62,829 bases of DNA from Burkholderiales bacterium 70-64. Lineage in GTDB: Bacteria > Pseudomonadota > Gammaproteobacteria > Burkholderiales > Burkholderiaceae_E. Both the position numbers and the translations under genes were made by a program. Below the pieces are notes generated by a model. That model searched no databases. It had not been told where the DNA came from and saw nothing but the letters and a program-made list of their open reading frames with translations. Below are positions 1 through 10,033 of the stretch, in pieces (within the stretch, counting starts at the first letter, position 1; every line of letters begins with the position of its first letter). The stretch covers positions 1 through 62,829 of the forward strand of contig MKUQ01000033.1 of assembly GCA_001898645.1 (NCBI GenBank), written 5' to 3'.

Positions 1-4
1 CCAG

Positions 5-57
5 CCGGTGCTGGAGCATCGCAGGGCACCCCCCGCGCAGCGGGGGGCAAGCACCGG
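5..57. other. nested stem-loop beside selD
   Basis: Positions 5-12 (CCGGTGCT) are perfectly complementary to 50-57, and inside them 29-36 pair with 40-47 (8 bp, loop GCA). The structure lies downstream of selD, in the direction of selD transcription. It could act as a terminator or processing hairpin, but no T-tract follows. It does not have the arms of a tRNA. On the minus strand an ATG at 19 with a G-rich stretch before it could begin the next gene, but only six codons are inside the window. Confidence 0.35.
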
Positions 58-133
58 TGCGCCGGCCCCGGGCGGCCCGTGCCTTTGCACGCGCAACCCG
101 AAGCACGCGCGAGCACCGCCCCGAGGCCGAACG

Positions 134-1189
134 TCAGGCCTGCACTTCGACGCCCGGTTCGCCGCTCACCATCTCGCCGATCTCGCACGCCTCGGCGAAC
201 CCGTCGCGGCGAAACGCCTCCAGCACCGCCTCGAGCGCCTCGGGCGCACAGGCCACCAGCAGGCCCCCCGAGGTCTGCGGATCGGTCAGCAGCGCCCGCT
301 GCGCGCCGTCGTCGGACAGGCGCACCGCGTCGCCGTAGGCCGCCCAGTTGCGCGCCGAGGCGCCGGTGACGAAGCCGCGCGCGATCAGCGCCTCGACGCC
401 GGCCATGCGCGGCACGGCCGCCATCGACAGGCGCGCCGCCACGCGCGCGCCGCGGCACATCTCGAGCAGGTGGCCGAGCAGGCCGAAGCCGGTGACGTCG
501 GTCAGCGCATGCACGTCCTCGAGCTCGGACAGGGCCATGCCGGGCGTGTTCAGGCGCGTGGTGGTGGCGATCATCGCCGCGTAGCCTTCGGGCGGGAGCT
601 GCTCCTTCCTGAGCGCGGCCGACATGATGCCCACGCCGAGCGGCTTGCCGAGCACCAGCCGATCGCCCGGACGGGCCCCGTCGTTGCGCTTGATGCGCCC
701 CGGATGCCCCAGCCCGAGCGCCACCAGCCCGTAGATCGGCTCGACCGAATCGATGGTGTGGCCGCCGGCCACCGGAATGCCGGCGGCCGCGCACACCGAT
801 TCGCCGCCGGCGAGGATGGCGCGGATGGATTCGAGCGGCAGCCGTTCGATCGGCATCGCCACCAGCGCCAGCGCCATGATCGGGCGCGCGCCCATGGCGT
901 AGACGTCCGAGAGCGCGTTGACGGCGGCGATGCGGCCGAAGTCGAAGGGATCGTCGACGATCGGCATGAAGAAATCGGTGGTGGCCACCAGCGCCCGCTC
1001 GTCGTCGAGCTGCCACACCGCGGCGTCGTCCGCGCTCTCGATGCCGACCAGCAGCTGCGCCGGCGCGGGAAAGCCCGAGGCGTTCCTCAGGATGTCGGAG
1101 AGCACGCCCGGGGAGATCTTGCAGCCGCAGCCGCCGCCGTGCGAGAACGACGTGAGCCGCGGCGCAGCCGGGGGCGTAGCGTCGTTCAT
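134..1189 (-). CDS. selD: selenide, water dikinase
   Basis: SelD makes selenophosphate from selenide and ATP, the selenium donor for selenocysteine and selenouridine tRNA. The 351-residue product has the family length. The N-terminal active-site motif is present as SHGGGCGCK, with Cys21 at the position that is Cys or selenocysteine in the family and Lys24 as the ATP-site lysine, so this copy is the Cys form. Further family motifs are [36 protein letters not shown] and [11 protein letters not shown]. The ATG overlaps the fabI stop codon (ATGA), so translation is probably coupled to fabI. No selenoprotein gene was seen in this window, and a partner such as mnmH or selA would have to lie outside it. 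Confidence 0.96.
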   Translation of the reverse strand: MNDATPPAAPRLTSFSHGGGCGCKISPGVLSDILRNASGFPAPAQLLVGIESADDAAVWQLDDERALVATTDFFMPIVDDPFDFGRIAAVNALSDVYAMGARPIMALALVAMPIERLPLESIRAILAGGESVCAAAGIPVAGGHTIDSVEPIYGLVALGLGHPGRIKRNDGARPGDRLVLGKPLGVGIMSAALRKEQLPPEGYAAMIATTTRLNTPGMALSELEDVHALTDVTGFGLLGHLLEMCRGARVAARLSMAAVPRMAGVEALIARGFVTGASARNWAAYGDAVRLSDDGAQRALLTDPQTSGGLLVACAPEALEAVLEAFRRDGFAEACEIGEMVSGEPGVEVQA

Positions 1190-1992
1190 GCGCGCTGCCC
1201 GCCCGGGCGATCGAGGATGCCGCCGGTGACCTGGCTGAACCCGGCGTCGACGTAGGTGATCTCGGCAGTGATGCCGGAGGCGAGCTCGGACAGCATGAAC
1301 GCCGCCACGTTGCCGACGTCCTCGATGGTGACGTTGCGCCGCAGCGGCGCGTTGGTCGCGACGTAGTCGAGGATGCGCGAGAAGTCCTTGATGCCGCTGG
1401 CCGCAAGCGTGCGGATCGGGCCCGCCGAGATGCCGTTGACGCGCACGCCGCGCGGGCCGAGGTCGTCGGCCAGGTAGCGCACGGCCGCCTCCAGGCTGGC
1501 CTTGGCCAGGCCCATGGTGTTGTAGTGCGGCACGACGCGCACCGCGCCGAGGTAGGTGAGGGTGAGCATCGCGCCGGCGCGCCCCTGCATCATCGGCGCG
1601 GCGGCCTTGGCGAGCGCCACGAAGCTGTAGGCCGAGATGTCGTGGGCGACGCGGAACGCCTCGCGGCTGGCGCCGTCGAGGAACTCGCCGGCGATCGCCT
1701 CGCGCGGGGCGAAGGCGATGGCGTGCACCAGGCCGTCGAGGTGGCCCCATGCCTGGCGCAGCGAGGCGAACAGCGCCTCGATCTGCGCGTCCTCGGCCAC
1801 GTCGCAGGGAAACACCAGCGAGGAGTCGAAGCCCGCGGCCATCTCGGTGACGCGGTCGCGGAAGCGCTCGTTCTGGTAGGTGAAGGCCAGCTCGGCGCCC
1901 TGTTCGCGGCAGGCTTTCGCGATGCCGTGGGCGATCGAGCGGTTCGAGAGCAGGCCGGTGATGAGGATGCGCTTGCCGGCAAGAAATCCCAT
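1186..1992 (-). CDS. fabI: enoyl-ACP reductase (NADH)
   Basis: FabI catalyses the last reduction of fatty acid elongation (trans-2-enoyl-ACP to acyl-ACP) in the cytoplasm. The 268-residue short-chain dehydrogenase fold starts with the variant nucleotide motif [15 protein letters not shown]. The catalytic pair is Tyr157 and Lys164 in HYNTMGLAK, and [15 protein letters not shown] near residue 190 is typical of FabI. The ATG at 1992 has a GGAG ribosome site 7 nt upstream. The stop overlaps the selD start. Only 28 bp separate this start from the divergent yejA start, so the two promoters must be very compact or lie within coding sequence. The fatty-acid/selenium pairing is unusual. Confidence 0.96.
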   Translation of the reverse strand: MGFLAGKRILITGLLSNRSIAHGIAKACREQGAELAFTYQNERFRDRVTEMAAGFDSSLVFPCDVAEDAQIEALFASLRQAWGHLDGLVHAIAFAPREAIAGEFLDGASREAFRVAHDISAYSFVALAKAAAPMMQGRAGAMLTLTYLGAVRVVPHYNTMGLAKASLEAAVRYLADDLGPRGVRVNGISAGPIRTLAASGIKDFSRILDYVATNAPLRRNVTIEDVGNVAAFMLSELASGITAEITYVDAGFSQVTGGILDRPGGQRA

Positions 1993-2020
1993 TCGGGGTC
2001 TCCGCTAGAATCGACGACAA

Positions 2021-3907
2021 ATGAGCATTGTCGCATGCGTGGCAGGGCGCAACGGGCCGGGCGCGGCTCGGCCGGCGCGCCGCCGCCGTCCGGGCGTGCG
2101 TACGGCATCCTGCCTCGCGGCGCTGCTGCTGGCCGCCGGCGCCGCGCTGGCCGCTGCCTGGCCCGCGCCGGCGCAGGCCGCCCGTGCGCTCGCCTGGGGC
2201 GAGGCGCCGAAGTATCCGCCGGGCTTCGATCATTTCGACTACGTGAACCCGGCCGCGCCCAAGGGCGGCACGCTGCACCTGTCGGCCGACGGCTCGTTCG
2301 ACAAGCTCAATCCGTTCACGCTGCGCGGGCTGCCGGCGGCGGGCCTCGGCACGCTGATGTTCGAGACGCTCGCCGAGGGCAGCGACGACGAGCCCTTCTC
2401 GATGTACGGGCTGCTGGCCGACGACATGGCGTTCGCCGCCGACGGCCTGTCGATCACCTTCCACCTGAATCCGGCCGCGCGCTTCTGGAACGGCGACCCG
2501 GTCACCGCGGCCGACGTCAAGCACTCGTTCGACACCCTCACCGGGCGCCAGGCGCATCCGCGCTTCCGCCAGTATTTCGCCGACGTGGCGCGCGCGGTGG
2601 TGGTCGACGAGCGCACCGTGCGCTTCGAGTTCCGCCGCCGCAACCACGAGCTGCACATGATCATCGGCATGCAGATGCCGGTGTTCTCGCGCAAGTGGGG
2701 CGCCGGCCGGCCCTTCGATCGCGTGGTGCAGGACGAGCCGCTCACCAGCGGTCCGTACCGTGTCGAATCGTGGGACTGGGGCCGCAGCGTGGCATTCCGG
2801 CGCGATCCGGGCTACTGGGGGCGCGACCTGAACGTGCGCTGCGGCATGTTCAACTTCGATCGCATCGTCTACAAGTACTTCAAGGACGAGACCGCGCGCC
2901 TGGAAGGCTTCAAGGCCGGCGAGTTCGACTGGGTGCTGGAGAATTCGGCGCGCAACTGGGCGCGCGGCCATGTCGGGCGTCGCTACGATTCGGGCGAGAT
3001 CGTCAAGGAGCAGTTCGCGCACTCGAACTCCGCCGGCATGCAGGGCTTCGTGCTGAACACGCGCCGGGCCCTGTTCGCCGACGTGCGCGTGCGCCACGCG
3101 CTGGCGCTGGCCATGGACTTCGAGTGGATGAACCGGCAGGTCTTCTACGGCCAGTACGTGCGCAGCCGCAGCTACTTCACCAACAGCGAGATGGAGGCCC
3201 GCGGCCTGCCTTCGCCGGCCGAGCTGGCCCTGCTCGAGCCGTATCGCGCGCAGCTCGACCCGTCCGTCTTCGGGCCGGCGATCCAGCCGCCGGGCACCGA
3301 CCCGCCGGCCAGCCTGCGCGACAACCTGCGCCAGGCGCTCGCGCTGCTCGCGCAGGCCGGCTGGAACGTCGACGACGACGGCGTGCTGCGCGACGCCGCC
3401 GGGCGCGCCTTCGCCTTCGAGGTGCTCAGCTACTCCGCGGGCCTGGAGCGCATCGCGGTGCCGTGGGTGCGCAACCTGGAGAAGCTCGGCATCGTCGCGC
3501 GCCTGCGCATCGCCGATCCGGCCCTGTACCAGAAGCGCCTGGACGAGTTCGACTTCGACGTCGTGGTGCAGCTGCTCTCGGCCAGCCAGACGCCGGGCAA
3601 CGAGCTGATCGAGCGCTTCACCTCGGCCGCAGCGAGCGAGCCGGGCTCCGACAACCTGGCCGGCGTGCGCGATCCGGTGGTCGATGCGCTGGTGCACGGG
3701 CTGCTGGCCAGCCGCACGCGCGCCGAGCTGGTGGTGGCCGCGCGCGCGCTCGATCGCGTCCTGCGCAGCGGCTGGTACCTGGTGCCGCACTTCTACGCGG
3801 CGACGCACCGCGTCGCCTATCGCAGCCGCCTCGCGCACCCGGCCCGCCTGCCGCTGTACTACGCCGCCGAGCTGTGGCTGCTCAAGACCTGGTGGGAGAA
3901 GCGCTGA
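2021..3907 (+). CDS. yejA: ABC transporter peptide-binding protein, YejA-like
   Basis: This is a family 5 extracellular solute-binding protein of 628 residues that would deliver peptides to YejBEF in the inner membrane; in E. coli the system imports microcin C and other peptides. A signal peptide is clear (hydrophobic run SCLAALLLAAGAALAAAWPA ending in AQA). The mature start has the YejA features GEAPKYPPGFDHFDYVNP and APKGGTL, and TSGPYRVESWDWGRS lies mid-protein. The ATG at 2021 lacks a ribosome site and leaves a long charged N-terminus. GTG 2096, just before the hydrophobic run, is a reasonable alternative. The gene overlaps yejB by one base (TGATG). Confidence 0.93.
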   Translation: MSIVACVAGRNGPGAARPARRRRPGVRTASCLAALLLAAGAALAAAWPAPAQAARALAWGEAPKYPPGFDHFDYVNPAAPKGGTLHLSADGSFDKLNPFTLRGLPAAGLGTLMFETLAEGSDDEPFSMYGLLADDMAFAADGLSITFHLNPAARFWNGDPVTAADVKHSFDTLTGRQAHPRFRQYFADVARAVVVDERTVRFEFRRRNHELHMIIGMQMPVFSRKWGAGRPFDRVVQDEPLTSGPYRVESWDWGRSVAFRRDPGYWGRDLNVRCGMFNFDRIVYKYFKDETARLEGFKAGEFDWVLENSARNWARGHVGRRYDSGEIVKEQFAHSNSAGMQGFVLNTRRALFADVRVRHALALAMDFEWMNRQVFYGQYVRSRSYFTNSEMEARGLPSPAELALLEPYRAQLDPSVFGPAIQPPGTDPPASLRDNLRQALALLAQAGWNVDDDGVLRDAAGRAFAFEVLSYSAGLERIAVPWVRNLEKLGIVARLRIADPALYQKRLDEFDFDVVVQLLSASQTPGNELIERFTSAAASEPGSDNLAGVRDPVVDALVHGLLASRTRAELVVAARALDRVLRSGWYLVPHFYAATHRVAYRSRLAHPARLPLYYAAELWLLKTWWEKR

Positions 3908-4953
3908 TGGCCGCCTACGTGGGCAAGCGCCTGCTGCTGATGATCCCGACCCTGGTCGGCATCCTCCTGGTGTCGTTCGTCATCATCCAGTTCGTTCCCG
4001 GCGGGCCGGTCGAGCAGCTGGTGCGCGAGCTGCGCGGCGGCGGCCTGGGCGGCGAGGTGGCCGCCAGCGGCGGGGTGTACCGGGGCGCGCAGGGGGTGGC
4101 GCCCGAGCAGGTCGCCGAGTTCCGCAAAATGTACGGCTTCGACCGCCCGGCGCACGAACGCTTCCTCGACATGCTGCGGCGCTATGCGGTGTTCGACCTC
4201 GGCACCAGCTACCTGCATCACAAGAGCGTCTGGGCGCTCATGCTCGAGAAGCTGCCGGTGTCGATCAGCCTCGGGCTGTGGAGCTTCCTCATCGTCTACG
4301 CGGTGTCGATCCCGCTGGGCATCGCCAAGGCGGTGCGCCACGGCAGCCGCTTCGACCTGTGGACCTCGGTGGCCATCCTCGTCGGCTATGCCATCCCCGG
4401 CTTCGTGCTCGGGGTGGCGCTGCTGGTGCTGTTCGGCGGCGGCAGCTTCTGGCAGCTGTTTCCGCTGCGCGGGCTGACCTCGGACGACTTCGCGCAGCTG
4501 TCGCTCGCCGGCAAGGTGCTCGACTACTTCTGGCACCTGGCGATGCCGCTGGCCTGCCTCACCGTGGGCAGCTTCGCGGTCACCACCATGCTCACCAAGA
4601 ACACCTTCCTCGAGGAGATCCGCAAGCAGTACGTGCTGACCGCGCGCGCCAAGGGCGTGAGCGAGCGGCGCGTGTTCTACCGGCACGTGCTGCGCAATGC
4701 GCTGATCCCGCTGGTGACGGCCTTTCCCGCGGCCTTCGTGGGCGCCTTCTTCACCGGCTCGCTGCTCATCGAGACGCTGTTCTCGCTCGACGGCCTGGGG
4801 CTGCTGTCGTACGAGGCGGTGATCCGGCGCGACTATCCGGTGGTGCTCGGCACCCTCTACGTGTTCTCGCTGCTGGGCCTGCTCACCAAGCTGGTCACCG
4901 ACCTCGCCTATACCTGGGTCGATCCGCGCGTGAAGTTCGAGGCGGCCGGGTGA
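3907..4953 (+). CDS. yejB: peptide ABC transporter permease YejB
   Basis: This 348-residue inner-membrane permease belongs to the DppB/OppB class. The N-terminal YVGKRLLLMIPTLVGILLVSFVIIQFVPGGP is the typical first helix, and the cytoplasmic ATPase-contact loop reads YVLTARAKGVSERRVFYRHVLRNALIPL. About six membrane segments are visible. The insertion between the first helix and the core (LRGGGLGGEVAASGG) matches the longer YejB form rather than OppB. It is translationally coupled to yejA (TGATG) and to yejE through a GTGA overlap. Confidence 0.94.
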   Translation: MAAYVGKRLLLMIPTLVGILLVSFVIIQFVPGGPVEQLVRELRGGGLGGEVAASGGVYRGAQGVAPEQVAEFRKMYGFDRPAHERFLDMLRRYAVFDLGTSYLHHKSVWALMLEKLPVSISLGLWSFLIVYAVSIPLGIAKAVRHGSRFDLWTSVAILVGYAIPGFVLGVALLVLFGGGSFWQLFPLRGLTSDDFAQLSLAGKVLDYFWHLAMPLACLTVGSFAVTTMLTKNTFLEEIRKQYVLTARAKGVSERRVFYRHVLRNALIPLVTAFPAAFVGAFFTGSLLIETLFSLDGLGLLSYEAVIRRDYPVVLGTLYVFSLLGLLTKLVTDLAYTWVDPRVKFEAAG

Positions 4954-5978
4954 GCGGCGCCTCGCTCTCTCCCGGGCGGCGCGCCTGGCTGCGCTTTCGC
5001 GCCAACCGCCGCGGCTACTGGTGCCTGTGGATCTTCCTGGCGGCGTTCGGCCTGAGCCTGTTCGCCGAGGTGCTCTCGAACGACCGGCCGCTCGTCGTGC
5101 GCTACGAAGGGCAGCTCTACTGGCCGCTGTGGCACTACTATCCGGAGACCACCTTCGGCGGCGACTTCCGTACCGCCACCGACTATCTCGATCCCTTCAT
5201 CCGCGCCCGGCTCTCGGAGGGCTCGAACTGGGCGCTGTACCCGCCCAACCCCTACCGCTTCGACACCCTCAACTATTTCGCGCCCAGCCCCAATCCCGCG
5301 CCGCCCTCGCGGGTCAACTTCCTGGGCACCGACGACCGCGGTCGCGACGTCCTCGCGCGGCTGCTCTACGGCTTTCGCATCTCGGTGCTGTTCGGGCTGG
5401 CGCTGACCGCCATCGGCGTCGCCCTGGGCATCGTCGCCGGCGCCGTGCAGGGCTATTTCGGCGGGCGCATCGACCTCACCTTCCAGCGCCTGATCGAGGT
5501 GTGGGGGGCGATCCCGGAGCTCTACCTGCTGCTGATCCTGGCGTCGATCTTCGAGCCCAGCATCTGGATCCTGCTCGCCATCCTCTCGCTGTTCGGCTGG
5601 ATCGGCCTGTCGGACTACGTGCGCGCCGAGTTCCTGCGCAACCGCCAGCTCGAGTACGTGACCGCCGCGCGCGCCCTCGGCCTGTCGAGCCTGCAGATCA
5701 TCCGCCGCCACGTGCTGCCGAACTCGCTCACCCCGGTGATCGCCTTCCTGCCGTTTCGCATGAGCGCGGCGATCGTCGCCCTCACCAGCCTCGACTTCCT
5801 CGGGCTCGGTGTGCCGCCGCCCACCCCGAGCCTGGGCGAGCTGCTGGCGCAGGGCAAGGCCAACCTCGACGCATGGTGGATCTCGCTGGGCACCTTCGGG
5901 GTGCTGGTCGGCACGCTGATGCTGCTGATCTTCATCGGCGAGGCGCTGCGCGACGCGCTCGACACGAGGAAGGGGTAG
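4950..5978 (+). CDS. yejE: peptide ABC transporter permease YejE
   Basis: This is the second permease of the Yej peptide importer, 342 residues when read from GTG 4950, which overlaps the yejB stop as GTGA. The N-terminal WLRFRANRRGYWCLWIFLA leads into helix 1. A large periplasmic loop (residues about 35-125) precedes the LGTDDRGRDVLARLLYG motif typical of DppC/OppC permeases. The ATPase-contact loop is EYVTAARALGLSSLQIIRRHVLPNSLTPVIAF. The long first loop is characteristic of YejE. The next gene, yejF, begins 3 nt after the stop. Confidence 0.94.
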   Translation: MSGASLSPGRRAWLRFRANRRGYWCLWIFLAAFGLSLFAEVLSNDRPLVVRYEGQLYWPLWHYYPETTFGGDFRTATDYLDPFIRARLSEGSNWALYPPNPYRFDTLNYFAPSPNPAPPSRVNFLGTDDRGRDVLARLLYGFRISVLFGLALTAIGVALGIVAGAVQGYFGGRIDLTFQRLIEVWGAIPELYLLLILASIFEPSIWILLAILSLFGWIGLSDYVRAEFLRNRQLEYVTAARALGLSSLQIIRRHVLPNSLTPVIAFLPFRMSAAIVALTSLDFLGLGVPPPTPSLGELLAQGKANLDAWWISLGTFGVLVGTLMLLIFIGEALRDALDTRKG

Positions 5979-5981
5979 GGG

Positions 5982-7580
<1,599 letters not shown>

Positions 7581-7586
<6 letters not shown>

Positions 7587-7693
7587 AGGAATCTACTGCG
7601 CGGCCCGATCTCGCGCCTGTGATGCTCGCCGTACTCCCGTACGGCTGCGCTTCTCGGCGCGACCTCGGGCCGCTCGCTACGATTCCTTCACAC
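7581..7693. repeat. 113-bp palindromic repeat element, copy A
   Basis: The ends are perfect 13-bp inverted repeats, GTGTGAAGGAATC (7581-7593) and GATTCCTTCACAC (7681-7693). The interior is an imperfect palindrome centred on GCCGTAC-TCCC-GTACGGC. The reverse complement of this copy is nearly identical to 46584-46704. The yejF stop codon lies in the left end, and the element fills most of the gap between convergent yejF and mltD. No coding capacity was seen. It resembles a REP- or MITE-like element or a bidirectional terminator. Confidence 0.85.
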
Positions 7694-7770
7694 GTCGATG
7701 CGACGCTGTCCCTCGCCCGGTGCACCCTGCGCGGCGCATTCACCGCCTGGCGCTTGCTCGGGCACCGGCC

Positions 7771-9678
7771 TCAGGTGCGCTTGGCGGACTTCTTCGCTTG
7801 CGGGGCGCGCGTGCCGGTGCGTACGGCCCCGTCGCCGCGGCCATCGTGGCGATTCGAATTGCGTGCTGCGGCGGCTGGTGCGCGCGCCGGCTTCCCGGCG
7901 GCGCGGGCCGCCGGCGATGCCTTCGCGGCAGCGGCGGCGCGTGCCGGTGCGGCTTTTATTTCCCTGGCCGGGCGCTCGGCGTGGCGCTGCGCCGGCCTCG
8001 CCCGGTGGCGCGCACGCGCCGCCGCGGTCGGCGGGGCGGCACGGGTTTGCGCTTTCGCTTCGGCCGCCTGCGCGGGCGCCTCGGCCTCCTCGCGGCGCAG
8101 CACGGCGTGCATGATGCGCGGCTGGTCGGTTTCGCTGCGCACCACGCGCCGGTCGCCGTTCTCCGTGGTGAGCAGGGTCTGCGAACCGGCCGGACGCACC
8201 AGCAGCACGGTGCCGGGGCGTGCACCCTTGCTTCCCAGTCCGTTCCACGCCTTCAGCTGGGCCACCGAGGCGCCGTAGCGGCGGGCGATCGAGGCCAGCG
8301 TCTCGCGCCGACCCACCTTGTGATGCACGGCGGGCCGCTCGATCAGCTCGTAGACGCGCGGTCCGTCGAACTGCTCGACGCGGCTCTCGTCCTCGACGCT
8401 GCGCTGCGGGGCGAGGATGCGCGTGCCCGGCAGGATGCGCTGCCCGGAGCGCAGGTCGTTGGCGCTGCGCAGCTCGGCCAGCGCCACGCCGCCGCGCTGC
8501 GCCAGCGTCTCGAGCGTCTCGCCCGGCCGGATGGTGTGCGGCTGCCAGGTGGCGAAGGCACGGTTGGCCTGGCCATGGCGCTCGACGGCGTCGAGGAAGG
8601 CGTCGAGCCGGTCGGCCGGCAGCTTGATCTGGTTGTTGCGGCTGGCCGCGATGACCGGGCGGTTGTGGGCCGGGTTCAGCGCCACGAACTCCTCGACCGT
8701 CATGCCCGCGAAGCTGGCGGCGAGCTTGAGGTCGATCGGGCGGGTCTTCTCGATGGTGACGAAGTACGGCCGGTTGGGCAGCGCGGGCAGCGCCACGCCG
8801 AGCTCGTCGGCGTGCAGTAGGATGTGCTTGAGCGCCAGCAGCTTGGGTACGTAGTGGCGCGTCTCGGCCGGCATCTGCAGCGACAGGTAGTCGGTGGGCA
8901 GCCTGCGCATCTCGTTGCGCCGCACCGCGCGCGCCACCGCGCCTTCACCCCAGTTGTACGAGGCGAGCGCGAGGAACCAGTCGTTGCCGTGCATCGCGTA
9001 GATCTTCTGCAGGTAGTCGAGCGCCGCCTGGGTCGACTTGACCACGTCTCGCCGGTTGTCGACCCACCAGTCCTGGCGCAGGTTGTAGGCGCGCCCGGTC
9101 GACGGGATGAACTGCCATAGGCCGGCGGCCTGCGCGGAGGACAGCGCCGTCGGGTTCATCGCGCTTTCCACGAAGGGCAGCAGCGCCAGCTCGGTGGGCA
9201 TGCCGCGCTTTTCGATCTCCTCGACGATATGGAACAGGTAGCGGCTGCCGCGCGCGAACATGCGCTGCAGGTAGTCGGGGCGCTGCAGGTAGAAACGCTC
9301 CTTCTCGGCCACCAGCGGGCTTTCGAGCTCCGGCATGGCGAAGCCGGCGCGGATGCGTGCCCACAGGTCACCGGTGGGTGCGGGCACGGCCGGCCTCCCG
9401 CTCGGCGCGGGCAGGGCAGCAAGCGCGTCGGGAGCCGGAGCGGAGGCGTCGGGCGCAGTGGTCTGGGGCGTGGCGGCCTGGGATGCGGCATCGCGCACCG
9501 GCGCTGCTGTGGCCGAGGGCGACACCGATGCCGGCTCCTGCGCCACGGGCGGGCTCACGGTGGAGCAGCCGGCAACGGCCAGCAGCACGGCCAGCGCGGG
9601 AGCGACGCGGCGCAGGCCGATCGATGACAGGATGGCGGAGGGGGCGAAGGCGCGCGCAATATCGACAAACTGCGACAA
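7771..9678 (-). CDS. mltD: membrane-bound lytic murein transglycosylase D
   Basis: This outer-membrane lipoprotein would cleave peptidoglycan glycan strands to anhydromuropeptides. A signal peptide ends in lipobox LAVAGC with Cys38 as the lipidated residue. The goose-lysozyme-type SLT domain (about 130-300) contains the catalytic Glu171 in LLPFVESAMNP, then AAGLWQFIPSTGR. Two LysM-like domains follow (about 385-430 and 455-500), then a basic Ala/Arg/Pro-rich tail of about 110 residues. The start is TTG with an AGGGGG ribosome site; no better start precedes the signal. Its usual partner gloB is absent. A 40-bp stretch of the linker region recurs in the intergenic DNA upstream. Confidence 0.93.
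   Translation of the reverse strand: MSQFVDIARAFAPSAILSSIGLRRVAPALAVLLAVAGCSTVSPPVAQEPASVSPSATAAPVRDAASQAATPQTTAPDASAPAPDALAALPAPSGRPAVPAPTGDLWARIRAGFAMPELESPLVAEKERFYLQRPDYLQRMFARGSRYLFHIVEEIEKRGMPTELALLPFVESAMNPTALSSAQAAGLWQFIPSTGRAYNLRQDWWVDNRRDVVKSTQAALDYLQKIYAMHGNDWFLALASYNWGEGAVARAVRRNEMRRLPTDYLSLQMPAETRHYVPKLLALKHILLHADELGVALPALPNRPYFVTIEKTRPIDLKLAASFAGMTVEEFVALNPAHNRPVIAASRNNQIKLPADRLDAFLDAVERHGQANRAFATWQPHTIRPGETLETLAQRGGVALAELRSANDLRSGQRILPGTRILAPQRSVEDESRVEQFDGPRVYELIERPAVHHKVGRRETLASIARRYGASVAQLKAWNGLGSKGARPGTVLLVRPAGSQTLLTTENGDRRVVRSETDQPRIMHAVLRREEAEAPAQAAEAKAQTRAAPPTAAARARHRARPAQRHAERPAREIKAAPARAAAAAKASPAARAAGKPARAPAAAARNSNRHDGRGDGAVRTGTRAPQAKKSAKRT
9371..9410. repeat. 40-bp direct repeat, copy 1 (inside mltD)
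   Basis: This stretch matches 9860-9899 in 38 of 40 positions, in the same orientation, 489 bp apart. Here it codes for the Pro/Ala-rich linker of MltD (about residues 90-103). The other copy is intergenic. Confidence 0.75.
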
Positions 9679-9766
9679 GGAAGCCCCCTAACTCGATGAT
9701 TTAGCGTGACAAGCCGCGAATCCTACGGAAGGAAACCGGGAGGGTCAAGCAAGCGAGGCCATGGGC

Positions 9767-9799
9767 CGAGCCTGTCGATCGCGGTCGAGCCTGTCGATC
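9767..9799. repeat. 14-bp direct repeat pair
   Basis: CGAGCCTGTCGATC occurs at 9767-9780 and again at 9786-9799, a 19-bp period. It lies about 90 bp upstream of the mltD start. It may be a regulatory site or simple repeat slippage. Confidence 0.5.
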
Positions 9800-9859
9800 T
9801 TTCCATGCCGGGCGCTGCGCGAAAGCACCTTCCGCGCGACGGCGCCCGGGTTCGGACAG

Positions 9860-9899
9860 CCGGCGGGTGCGGGCACGGCCGGCCGCCCGCTCGGCGCGG
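9860..9899. repeat. 40-bp direct repeat, copy 2 (intergenic)
   Basis: This is the second copy of 9371-9410, with two mismatches, here outside any recognised gene. Confidence 0.75.
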
Positions 9900-10033
9900 C
9901 ATGGCGCGGACGCGGGTGCGGCAACGCCCCCGCGCCGGCATACGCACGTAAAATACGGTTCTGCCGTCCGCCGGGCGCGCGCGGAAACGACTGCAGCGGA
10001 ACCCGGCCGGTGGAGGTACGAAGACAGCCAGGC

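Larger units (their letters stand above)
9679..10033. other. 355-bp gene-less region between mltD and the methyltransferase
   Basis: No reading frame here looks coding. The region holds the start signals of both divergent genes, a 14-bp direct repeat pair (9767-9799) and the second copy of the 40-bp repeat (9860-9899). In E. coli and many relatives gloB sits at this point; no remnant of a glyoxalase II is recognisable. Confidence 0.7.

Noticed and set aside
5-57. Possible selenocysteine tRNA beside selD
   Set aside because: There is an 8-bp outer stem and a GC hairpin but no anticodon arm, T-loop motif or CCA end.
134-1189. SelD as a selenoprotein with in-frame TGA
   Set aside because: The active-site codon reads Cys and no internal TGA is present.
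134-3838. Very long open frame (1234 codons) antisense to yejA and running into selD
   Set aside because: It is a GC-skew shadow; only its last 351 codons match a family (SelD). Many other antisense frames (for example 1525-4953 +, 27949-31554 -, 37787-41368 -) were dropped for the same reason.
9706-9951. 81-codon frame in the mltD-methyltransferase gap
   Set aside because: No ribosome site, no family resemblance, and it runs across direct repeats.
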